Source: Helianthus annuus (taxonomy: Eukaryota; Streptophyta; Magnoliopsida; Asterales; Asteraceae). From it: DNA of 64,000 nt. Below are positions 22,728-34,473 of the stretch, piece after piece. Location: the NCBI RefSeq assembly GCF_002127325.2, contig NC_035449.2:83733657-83797656 (forward strand), written 5' to 3'. Position 1 is the stretch's first letter. Each line of letters begins with the position of its first letter. The notes beneath the pieces were generated by a model, which was given only the letters and a program-made list of their open reading frames with translations, was not told the DNA's origin and did no database searches. The translations under genes were made by a program, and so were the position numbers.

Positions 22728-24351
22728 ATCACCAAGTTCATATTTGTTACATAATGATAAGACATGGCTCAATATATGTTATCGGCTTTAAACCAGTTCA
22801 ATGAATCTGTGTGTGTAGGTTATGTTCTCCACTTTCTCTTGCCATGATTTCACTTCATTTCTTATCAAATTTTGTAAAATTTAATTGTTTGAATCATCCT
22901 TAAATCAAAATAATGTCCTTTCATTGCACATGAGGGTACAAGAACAATGGGGGTAAGTAGAAGGATATTCAATATCACTAGATTGATTAACAATCTCAAT
23001 CATTGGCTTTATTTTCTTGAATTTGATTGAAGAACTCAATTCCATGTATGAATCTATGAAGACCCTGGACAAGAACATCAACACACAGAATTGTAAGTAT
23101 ATTTTTGTTCTTTTAATGGGTCGGTCAGACCACAAAAACTGTGTTTTTCTTTTCTTTCTTTTTTTAGCACAGAATCCTATCATTTGATTTTTAAATAGTA
23201 AAACATATAATTTTGTGATTTCTATAACTGGAAAAAGTTATTTTATTTTGAACAAAAATTATATAGATTAAGAAAATACATGTATTTTAATATATTTAGG
23301 CCTGTTCGGTTTTTGGCGTGTAAATAACAATACTATTGTTTTAGAATGTTATCCAGCTACCTTGCCGGACAGGGGCTCAAAACACTAACTAAAATTGTCA
23401 GCTTCCGCTGGTAATCATATCATTTTAAATAAAAATTTCCACACTTCCTTTATTAAAAACATTAAGGCTCTATACTTCCACAAAACTGGAATTGTTAATT
23501 TAGTGGTAAAGAGTTGGTCCTCCATCCATCTTTGTGCTTCTTACAAAGTGTTGTCTTTCGGCCATTTTAACCAATTTAAAACACTTTCCATTTTAAGACA
23601 ACCTAGAAGGTTGGTTGAAGAAACACAAGTCCTGATCCGCGGGGATATAGAACTGTAGTGGCAGTCTTGACCGGGAGGGGGTGATACTCTTAATCTCTTC
23701 TTCGATCGACAAAGCATGGAGTGATTTGCAAAACAAAGCACCTTGAGCTCGTTACAAGAAGGAGAGGTGGGGGTTTTCTTCTCGTAACCACCATCCGGCG
23801 TTAGAATAAGTAACCGTTCTAAGGGAATAAAATAGTGTGTGTGTTAAGAGTGAGAGAATGAGAAATCGGATCCATAAACATGTGGTTGAAGGTTGGTATT
23901 TATACCCGAAGGGTTTGGAAAAGAAAATGAGCCGATGGGCCTTGGGCCAGACGTCGCCACGAAGGAATATCCATTTGGTCCCCTCTGACACGACATGCAG
24001 TGTTTGCAGAGGTGGAGAGATGTTGGCTCATCCTTATTGGATACACGTCACATGCCAAATGTACTTGTTATCAAGTTTGTCAATAGCTGTGAGTAGAGAT
24101 CATGGAGCAGTGAACGACACAAGTTGATTGGTTGCATGTCATTGTATATTTGTACTGTTTATCCCCTGCACTATTGATCATCGTGGGGGATTGGCTGACA
24201 AATCATGGCACACGCTGATTGGGTGCAAGTTTCTGCCACTCGTACTTGTTGTACTTCTGTGAACTGTCATGGTTTACATGTACGCGGGCGAAACCGACGT
24301 ACAAACCTTGTAATGCGCAGAGTGTTTGGGCAATTAAGTGTGAGCATGGTC
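22728..24351. other. Non-coding stretch with a promoter-like segment on the minus strand
   Basis: No convincing ORF. On the minus strand, a TATA motif at 23895-23906 (GGTATAAATACC) lies upstream of CT-rich leader-like sequence running to about 23650 with CACCCCCTCCCGG. This may be part of an old LTR or a lost gene promoter. I could not find matching ends. Confidence 0.35.
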
Positions 24352-24445
24352 CTGCGTGTAACAAGCCATATTTCTTACTTTCTATTTTTAGAAACTTGTA
24401 TGCGTATTTCATTTTAATCCTTGTAATCTTAAGACTTTGATCATA

Positions 24446-24867
24446 ATGGGAATCATGGTTGCAAAAGTCGCTAGGCGCTCCCAGTCGGTAGACCGGGGAG
24501 TTGAGAGTACTCGGTCTAGGCGGAGAGTACTCGGGGAGTACTCGGACATGTTAAATTATAAAGAAATTACTTTTTGGAGATTAAATATATGTCAAATAAC
24601 ATAAATTTACTAATATTTATAAAAAATATATGAAAATGACATTGATTCTTTAATATGATAGGCATAGAAATTATATTTTATTATTATTTAAGTCAAACTA
24701 GGCCCGAGTTGACCTACTAGATCCAATTCTGGCCGAGGTTGACCGGGTTTGACCGACTCCGAGTAATTAGGCGGAGTCAAAGAAAGTCGCCTCGGCAGCC
24801 TACCTTGTAGCGACTACTCGGGGAGTACTCGGCCTTGGAAACCTTGTTTTACAACCATGATGGGAAT
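24446..24867. mobile_element. hAT-type MITE, 406 bp, TSD atgggaat
   Basis: The element is 24454-24859, with terminal inverted repeats CATGGTTGCAAAAG and, at the other end on the opposite strand, CATGGTTGTAAAAC. Perfect 8-bp duplications atgggaat lie at 24446-24453 and 24860-24867. It contains repeated GAGTACTCGG motifs, shared with the MITE at 27342, so the two are one family. No transposase. Confidence 0.9.
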
Positions 24868-25397
24868 ACAATTTTTATTCACACTTGTTTATGCATACAT
24901 ACACGACGTTAATCAATCACAAATACGTATTTCATGCCTAAGAACTGAATCATACTTGATGTTTAATTATATTCGGAATCCTACTCATACACACTCATAC
25001 TATACACATGCCCTAAAATGCCCTAACACGCTTAACATATCAAGGAAATCACATAATTTGACAAGTGACCAAACAACAAGGGTGAAAAACAAAAAAAAAA
25101 ATTCAGGGTCCTTACGGACTGTAACAAGGACTTTACGGTCCGTAAGCTCCTCTAGGCGGGCAAAATGTTTCCAAGCTACGGGATTGGACCTCTTTTTCCA
25201 CCTCTTTCCTTCTCTAATCACCTTCCAACCTTGTTTAAACACAACCCTAATCTCCCACTAATAGATACATGTCTCCCATAACTCCTCCGACCTGTACAAA
25301 CTCTCAAATCTCCCTCAAACACTCAAATTCTCTCAAAAAAAATTCTTTTTTGTGCAGAATACTCTCTAGTGTTCAAAATGAGTTCTAACTCACTTCG

Positions 25398-27034
25398 TTT
25401 ACTTTTGGGTAAATTACATTTTTTCGTCCTTTATGTTTTTACCGAATTGCAATGGATGCTCTTTAACTTCAATAATTACAGTCACAGTCCTTTTTTTGTT
25501 AATAAAATTACACCTTGCGTCCTTTGACTCTAACATGGTTAAAATTTTCAGTTAAGTATGTCATGTGTCCTGCACATGAGGGTAGATTGGTAAATTTACT
25601 CATTTTATTTATTTAAAGTAATATCAAACAATAAAACAAATCAGATTTAAAAAAAAAAACAATTATACAATATAGATATATGAAAAATATAATCTCTTAT
25701 CCAGCTTTCACTCTCTCTCTCTCTCTCTTCAACAAACCCCACCACTAGTGATAGCCACCACCGACACCCCTTTCTCTTTCTAAACCTACCATCTGAAACC
25801 ACCTCCACTCATACTGTCACCAGCACCGTAATCGACCATCCACAGCCGCCATCTCTGCAACAGGCACTCTCTCCCACCAACAAGACGCCACCACCGTATC
25901 CCCACTCGTCTTCATCTCATTCTGACGGCTATGCACCACCATCGCAACTTTCCTTCACGTTTATTCTGGCGATCTGAAAAAAAAAGATGTTTCTTTGTTT
26001 CTCACCCTCTCCCTCCCACACGGATCCGTCCCGATGTTACAGATCTGGAAAAAAAGACCATTGCAGATTTGAAAAAAGATGTTTCCTTCATTTTTTTTCC
26101 GGCAACAACCGTTGCAGATCTGAAAGAAGATGTTCCTTAGTATGTGTCCGAGTCTATTTGATAGTGGGTCATAGGTGAGTAGTAGTGGAGTCATTATGTT
26201 TGAGTTGTAATTAATCTCATCATAGATTTGGGGTTATGCACAGATGGGATATTACAAGAACATTTGAAGTTTTTTGTTAATATAAAATTCTACTGGAAAT
26301 CTGTAGTTTTTGTCATTATAAACTGTTAGCATGCATATATTAGGATAAATTGGTCAATTTATCTGAAAGTTAACGCATTGAAACAACAAACATTTGAAGT
26401 TTCTTTGTGTTCAGATTTGCTAATCAAATCATATTATAGGTAGCTTTCTTGTGATTTAAATTCCTATACAGGAAGGATTATATTTGATTATTAATATTAT
26501 TATTATTATATGCTTTATATGGATTTGTGAGTTGTTTGTAATGCACTTTCTTTATTATACAAAGAGCAAATTTCATTTCCTTACCTTTTGTTTCGAATCA
26601 TAGTACTCATTTTCGATATTTGGTTGATTTTTGAGCTCCATAAGTTTCACAGACTGATATGAAACCCAATAATTGGGCGTTAGAAATGCTTGTTAGGTGG
26701 TGGAGGTTGTTAGGTGGCGATAGATGTTAGGTGGTGGCAGTGGCAGGTGGATGGTTTAGAGAGAGAAAGAAGATGGATAGTAGGGAGAGAGAGAAGATGG
26801 GATGGGGTTTTAAAGGGAGATGAAACAGGAAGGCTAAATGACATTTTTGCCCTCACATGTGATGCACATGAGCTTACTTAATTGAAAATTTTAACCAAGT
26901 TAGAGTTAAAGGACGTAAGGTGTAATGTTTTTAACAAAAAAAGGACTGTAACTGTGATTATTGAAGTTAAAGACTATCTATTGCAATCTGGTACAAACAT
27001 AAAGGACGAAAAGTGTAATTTACCCTTTACTTTT
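25398..27034. mobile_element. Mutator-like element (non-autonomous), 1619 bp, 9-bp TSD
   Basis: The element is 25407-27025. Terminal inverted repeats of roughly 200 bp begin GGGTAAATTACA at both ends. Perfect 9-bp duplications tttactttt lie at 25398-25406 and 27026-27034. Long inverted repeats plus a 9-bp TSD are diagnostic for the Mutator superfamily. Inside is a (CT)n tract (about 25709-25728), CCACCACC-rich DNA and a twofold GTTGCAGAT(C/T)TGAAA-type repeat (26040-26130). No transposase and no recognisable host exon. Confidence 0.92.
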
Positions 27035-27672
27035 TCTTATGTTTTCTTGCTTCAAAACACTTGCATAACATTAAAGGTTTAACCCAATGTTCACCAAGGT
27101 GTAACAAGGTGGTACAACTCCATATTTGAAGTCCGAAGTGGGTTATAAATTCTACTTTCACAAAAACTTTTGCAACTTGTCTTTGTTATGCCTATCTTGT
27201 GGAATTCTTGTAACAACCTTGTTCCCAATGAAACTCATAATTGTGGGGCTTGTGTATGGTTGATTTCCAAAATATTAGAGGCCCAAAACCTCAAAAACCT
27301 ACTGCCATAAAAGGTCCTAAGTGACCTAGAAGTGTTGAAACCAGTGTTGTAAAAGTCGAATTCCAAGGCCGAGTACTCAACGACTACTTGGTACTCGGAA
27401 CCTTACCTTGGAGAGTTACTACAAGTCTGCCTTTATAAGTCGGAGGTGGTCAAACTCGGCTTACTCGGCGACTACTCGGAATACTCGGCCAACTACTTGG
27501 AATACTCGGTCAAATACTTGGGGGGAACCTTGGAATACTCAACGACTACTCGGATTACTCGGTCGACTACTCGGCCTACTCGGCGACTACTTAGGATTAT
27601 GCTAATTTTGACATGAGTTATGCTAATTTTGACATGAATAATGATAGTTTTGACATGAATTACGCTTATTTT

Positions 27673-30018
27673 TGTGACAACCCGAGATTTCAAGTATTTC
27701 CTCTACGCATTGTTGTAACTTGTGCATGGGTGAGGAGTAACGGAAGTATTGTAGTGTATGGGTGTTTAATGACCAACTTAGGAATCGCTTATGTTTCTTC
27801 TAGAACTCGACGAAGAAGGGTTGTTCCTTGTCATTTAGTGATCGACGAAAAATGGTGGCTTTTGTCATCTAGTGACCGACGAAGAATGGTGGTTCTTCGT
27901 CATTATGTGTTCGACGAAAGATGATTATTCGCCATGCTGGGCCGACGAAATAGGTTATTCGCCGAACATGGGCTTCGACCCAGGAAGGTTTGCGGCCCAA
28001 GTGATTTCAATTATATTAACTCCTTCGTAACCTTAAACACGGAAACCCTAAAAGCTTTTCCCTACTCACTGTGTGACGGCAATAATTTTAGGATCTTGAA
28101 GTCCTTCATTCCGTTCAAGCTAATCACCCCAACATCACGGTTAGTACCTAATTTTAGGATCTTGAAGTCCTTCATTCCGTTCAGTTCTATGCGATTTTGT
28201 GCGGATTGTGACAATTATTATGAGATTGCGTGACGACATGAATAGGAATTAGAAGGCATGATATTATCAACTATGAATGAACAAACTAGGGATCATGACA
28301 ATCGATGAACCAATCTTATGTCTATCTTAAGAGGTTGGTGATTGGGGTCATGCTTAATGTGCGATCCACTGTTAAGAATGTTTGCATTGTTTGATTCGGT
28401 CTGTTTTGATTGACTGATTAATTAGTTGTTTGATTTATTTGATAATTAGGGTTGTGAGTTTCAAAGATTAGAATTATGTGTGTGCAATGAAAACTGTTAT
28501 GATGCTTGTCTATATTAGGGTTCTGTTAGATTATACAAATTAACCGCCATCGATCCATCACTCATGATTGGAAAATGTGTTAACTGATTGATTATATGAT
28601 CTCGACGAAACATAGATATTTCGTCACTGTTGGTCACGAAGAAGAAGGTATAATTCGTCACCTGTAACTCGACGAAAAACAATGATGTTTCGTCACATGC
28701 AACCCTAACGAAACATGTGGCCTCGACGAAGTTAGTTCTTCGTCGCTGTGGTATTTCGCCGAGAAAGAGAATGGGTGAACAGTAGGCTTTGATGATAATG
28801 ATGATATAGATAATTATGTGTATAAACTCTATGATGCATATTAATAGATTATGATGTATATGAAGATAGATGTGTGTACTTGTAAAACTCTACCTGATTG
28901 CATGATGACAATGTTAGTTTTGACTTGACTTGTGTGGGTAGACATTACAACTGTAAATGTTATGTGATTTGCACATGAGATGTGGACCTGTATGGGACTA
29001 GGATATGTGCTACATGTTGAACGGTGATCTTTGTGATAATTGTTATCCGGAATAGTACGTATTTCTTTATGAACTTGATGTTATTGGCAACTATTGTTGA
29101 AAACATGAACTTGCGTTATAAACGTGTATGAAATCTAAATGCTTGTAATGCGTTATGTGACAATGGTATTACGTGTGATGTGTTGAATACATGAATGGGA
29201 TATAAGTTTACGAAACTGATTATTCTTGGTAACCACGGTAGGGTATGGTTGACCAACTTGGAACGGGTAATGTAATGTAACATACCGAGCAATCTAAGGT
29301 GAGTTCACTGCTCTTTTTCCAAGCATGCGTCCCGGGGAGGGACATCTGGTAAACGTTTCGGGGAGGAATGTCGGGTTTGTGGGATGTTGGTTAATACACT
29401 CATATCTATCACTTAAGTCCCTTCTACCGATTGTTGCCAGGGAGGCAACGGGGTATTAGTTAATAGCGCTATTTAGGTTTGGCACCCTCACACCGCACCG
29501 GGGAGGTCGGGAGTGAACTAATGACCCCAGTCTTGACCATTGCTTTGATAGAGGCTTTGGGGAATAGGGCAAATAATCTGGAGCCATCGGCGGTAACCGA
29601 GTTATTAACGACATCAAATCATTGAAATGTTTTATACTTATATTTGGTAACGAAAACGTGTTAAGAAACTTTGAACTCACCAGCGTCGTCTGACACACTT
29701 GTCTGCATGCTTGCAGGTCTATAGGGTTATGTCATTGGAAATTGCTGTCTGGGAAGCTGGAGTGGTCATGGGACGAGATACATGGAATCGCAAGACAAGT
29801 TTAATGGTTTTCGTACCTGTGGTTTATGAAATACTTATCAAATGAGTTACGCTTCCGCTGTATGCAATGAATTACATTTAACGTTTGTAATACTCTATGT
29901 TAATGAATGAAAGTTTTTAATAAAATTTAGTTATGAGTTCAATGTGATTGGTGGCTAGATCCTGGTATGTCACACGCCTCGCGGGGGTTCCCGCACGAGG
30001 TATTTTGGGGGTGTGACA
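27673..30018 (+). repeat. 5' LTR (2346 bp) of the decayed gypsy element
   Basis: It contains two clusters of alternating GACGAA and TTCGTC words (about 27805-27966 and 28605-28762). Near 28150-28182 a segment beginning TTTTAGGATCTTG is a second copy of sequence 60 bp upstream and replaces what the other LTR has there. Confidence 0.92.
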
Positions 30019-30021
30019 GTT

Positions 30022-30035
30022 TGGTATCAGAGCCA
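30022..30035 (+). other. Primer-binding site, tRNA-iMet
   Basis: TGGTATCAGAGCCA, three bases after the LTR end. Confidence 0.92.
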
Positions 30036-33000
30036 CTGGTTATAGTGAACTTGGTTTTAAAAATGTTTTTATAAAACCAGACTATAACCGAACAGTTCTG
30101 AATACGTGAATACGACCATGACACTCAGCTCCAGATTGCAAGGTTCGTCTTTTTCACCTGCTGCATACATTATATGGCTAGTACACATTTGTTTATGATG
30201 TAGCGTACAAACACGCACTCGTCACTATAGCATGATTACATGAATTGCTTGCTTACATTATGATGCGCTGATAGATTGTCATAATCTTTGGATTTCTATG
30301 ATCTTATCGTTTTGATAACCCCCGTTTGACATCTGAGTTAGAAGAACCATTTGACATAAGTTAGGAGGAACTGAGATGAGCATGAAAATCACAATATTAT
30401 TATGGGTGCACACATAATAATAATGTGGGGTGCATGCTAGTCCCAGTGAGGCTTAACAAGTGAAAAAGGAGTTATGTACCGTAATTCGATCAATGAGAAA
30501 CATAACAAACCTATAGGGGTTGTAGTAGTGATTGTCTCCTACCCGAACGTGATCTTTTCACTCCTCTCTGAATCCTTTCGAATCTCGAAGCTATCGAGTA
30601 TTACCTGAACACCCATCTGAACGCCTAGTGAACTGTGTAGAATGTTAGGTGCTTGTACGAACGTCCTTGAGTTGGTTGTCGCAGCGACGAATAATCGGTC
30701 TATACCTTTCTCACTATTCTTTGTTTGCTGGAACTTAACGTATGGATGCCTTAGATCCCGAAGTGCGATCCCTTCTGCAACACTTTTGCAACGTACCGTG
30801 TATTACTCAATCAACTTGCAAGATCGATGGACAAAAGGATAAGTGCAATACATCACCGACCTCATTGTTAGGACGACCTTGGTTACCGGCGACGAACATC
30901 AGTAAATTGACTTCAATCGAGTCCTTAACCCTAGTCAGCGACTTATGGGAGTCAACTCTTACGAATTAATCGGGATATAAACGATGACAATTGACCATGG
31001 TGTGGAATGTGTAACTGCCAGCACGATGAGTAGCGTTTTAGGACGTGGCACGGAATGTGAAAAGATGGACCCTGTTGGTGAAAGATCGTAGGGCTCCGTT
31101 TCAAGCAACGACATTAGAGGCAACAGTCACGCCGACATCAAGGTACTCGTAATTGTAGCCTACCGTATGGAAACAAAGGTGACTTCGACAAGGATTGACT
31201 GTTATTAAGTCAAAATGTCAACAACCAAGGGAACGATGACAGTATTGGGAATCCACGTGACCGTAACAACACTGGTAGTGGTTCTTGTGGAAGGGCATTT
31301 AGGATTGGCGTGAGCGACGCCAGACATAATAGCAACATGGTAGCTAGTACGAGCAGCTAATCGCTTCGTCTCTGTTCTGTTTAACCCTGATTTTTCTTGA
31401 ATCCAAACCTGTTGTGGAATCGGCTGATGGCAAGACAATTGAAACCTCATAAGTTTGTTGGGATGCAAACTCGACCTTGTGGGACAAGTGTTCGACATCG
31501 ACCTTTCTTCTGCTATCCTTGATGGTTTCGATGCAGTAGTTAGTGTGGATTGGTTATCCAGAGATCGCGCAGATATACCCTGTGAGAAGAAAATTTTGCG
31601 TATCCTTCTTCCTAGTAGAAAATCGTTATCTGTTCTAAAAGCGTCAGAGTGGTGCAAAGGTTAGCACCATTTCAGCTATGAAGGCCCAGAAGTGTCTACG
31701 GAGGGATTACACCGTTACATTAGCAACCGTTACTGATGTTAAGGCTAAGGAAAAGAGGATCGAGGATCCACCGATTGTTCGTGATTCCTCTCAGTGTGCT
31801 ACCCGAGGAACTTTCAGGTTTACTTCTACAATTGTTAGTCAGAATCTCAGTTTGATCTCACGCTAGAGGCAGCTCTGATTACTCGTATTCTTACCGTCTT
31901 GCACCAGGAGGGCTGCAAGAGCTGTCTAATCAACTGCAGGAACTGTTGAACAGGAGTTTGGTCAGACCTAGCTTTTCGCTTTGGGGAGCCCCAGTTATAT
32001 CCGTGAAGATAAGCCTTTTCGTATGTGTCCTGATTATCGAGAACTTAACAAGGTGACAGTCAAGAACCGTTTGCTTCGACCATGTATTGACAACTTGTCG
32101 ACTAGTTGCGAGGGACAAGCTTCCATTCGAGGATTGATTAACGAACGAACTATTATCAGATGGAAGTCCAAGGGGAGAATGTTCCTGGAACGGCATATCG
32201 AACGCAATACGGCCATTGCGACTTTGTACACCATGACCATTGAGTTAATCAACACACCAGCAGCTTTATGGACCACATGAATCGACTCTGTTTATTTATG
32301 ATGTTTTGAATCATTTCCAAGGGAAGGGAACATCATGGACGGCATTCATATCTTATTTTAGAGCTCCTAAGGGAGGAGCCACTCTGCGCGAAGTCTTGAT
32401 TTCTGGATTCGAGAGGTACATTTCTGGTCATGTAATCAACGAAGTGGAATACACGTGGATCTTGCTAAGATCCATTTTGTTAGAAACTGATCGACACCAA
32501 AGAGTTCTTCGGGAATACAGTAATTTCGTAGTCACACTATATACTATCGTAGATTCATCAGGGGATTTTTCGAAGATCGCGCAACTCTAACCTCTTTAGC
32601 ACAGCGGGGTGCTGTGAACCCATGGGAGACAAAACAGAAGAACGTATTTTCAGCTTATGAAATTCAACTCTACAATGCACTGAGCATCGTCTTCACCCGA
32701 GGGTACGGGTAATCTAGTGGTATACCATGATGGTTCGAATCAGAGTCCCAGTTACACGTCGATGCAACATGAGAAGGTAATGACTTACGTAATGGAGTTA
32801 CGAAGAGGAGCTGCACAACACACAACCTGCGGTGGAAACCGTGGTCTATGGATGTAAATTGGAGGCATTACTTGGACGGTACCAAATGCACTACTTAGAC
32901 CGATCGCAAGGGCCTCCCGTGTACCTTTGCTTCGGAAAAGCTAAAACGTGTAGTGACATCGCTGGGTGGAACATTTGAATGACTACGACTGTGAAACCTG

Positions 33001-34460
33001 AACGTGCACGAGCTTTGCAACTCACTATCGACTCTAACCTACCTGGTCAGACTCGCTCTGTTCAAACTGGAGAACTGAAGGAAGAGAAGTTTCAAGTTGA
33101 ACCCATGCGGGGCATGGAGAAGCAACCTTTGGCAGGTCGGACGATATTCGCTACCTCATGGAACGAATGTGGATCTCATTATACGGCAACTGTAGGGAAT
33201 TTGTGTTGAGCAAAGCACACCGGCCTCAATATTCTAGTCGTCTGGGTTTTGATGAGCGATATTAGGATCTATAAATCTTGTACTGTGATCGGGCATGAAG
33301 GCCCACCTGGCAATGTATGTGAATGATGTTTGACTTGTGGGAAAGTCAAGGTGGAGTATCGACAACCAGAAACACCTATATGGAAATGAGAATAGACTGC
33401 CATGGATTTTGTCGCTAGTCTACTTGCAACTCGAGATGGAACCAGCACACTTTATTGCAATCAAGGAAACTGACGAGTCGTCATAGCTTGTGAATATTCC
33501 TCTGAGGGAGGCGGCTTTTAGGCACGAGGTGCCAACTCCTGTTATCTTTGATTTTGAACTATACCTGATTTACGACAGGCAATACACAACACCCTTGGCT
33601 CACGTCTAGACACGAGCATTGCTTATTACTGTAGGACAAACGGTCTGAGTAAACGAACCATCCTGACACTTGAAGACATGCTGCGAGCATGTGTATGATT
33701 GACTTTAGTAGGAGTTAGAAGGACATTTACCCTGGTTGAGTTCTACTGCAGCAGTTACCAATCTAGTATACAGGCAGCTCCATGTGAGGCACAACAATGC
33801 TGATCTTCTTGTTGGACTAAGGTAGGTGACAACCTAATCACAAATCCAGGATTTTTACTTGAACCACTTGGGGAGATTGTTTAGATCGAAAATCATTTGG
33901 CGGCAACGCGTGGCCGTTAGGATAGCTGATAAGCTTAGGAAACACTGGGAGTTCGCTGTAGGTGAACGTATCATAATCGAAAGTCTCACCCTGGGAGGGT
34001 GTGGTACACTATGGAAAACGTGACAAGCTCAGTTTACGATACGTTGGGACATTTGGATTTCTGGAACGAATCGGTGACATGGCTCACAAACCCGAGTTAC
34101 CTGACGAATTGGGTAACGTTCACGGTGTCATTATGTCTCAAATCTATAGAAGCGTTTATCCGAGGAAACATTTGTGATACCTTCATTAGACAAGTTGCAA
34201 TTGTGTGGACGAGGGAGTCAAAGTTCGTTAACATAGTCGAATTCCAATTATGAGAGTTCGTTAAAACTCAAGACGTGGACTGGAGTTCACATGGAAACGC
34301 AAGGATCAGATGATGACTTGTTTGAAACCGTTGAGTCAATTCCTAGTATCATTGACGAATTTCGGGACGAAATTCCCTTTCAAGTTGGGGATGATGTGGC
34401 ACCCGAGGAAATTCCGCCGCTTTTGGAGTACTTATCAAATTTCGGGACGAAATTTCTTTT
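30036..34460 (+). pseudogene. Decayed gypsy gag-pol region
   Basis: Recognisable pieces in order, in different frames: a retropepsin tail (GFDAVVSVDWLSRDRADIPC, about 31520-31580); an RT start (YRLAPGGLQELSNQL, about 31890-31935, then SLWGAPV near 31980 and [13 protein letters not shown] near 32030); an RT palm piece (MDHMNRLCLF near 32270-32295); and RNase H (WRHYL.GTKCT..TD.K, about 32860-32930). Integrase-like DNA lies near 33400-33800. I see no usable gag between 30036 and 31450. The last part (34355-34470) holds two hairpin-plus-purine modules. Nothing here could be translated into a working enzyme. Confidence 0.75.
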
Positions 34461-34473
34461 AAGTTGGGGATAA

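Noticed and set aside
25931..26194. Small ORFs on both strands inside the Mutator-like element
   Set aside because: Low-complexity and repeat-derived, no start context or similarity.
27613..28233. ORFs of about 100 aa, repeated at 34531-34959
   Set aside because: They lie in LTRs and arise from the GACGAA/TTCGTC words; no coding evidence.
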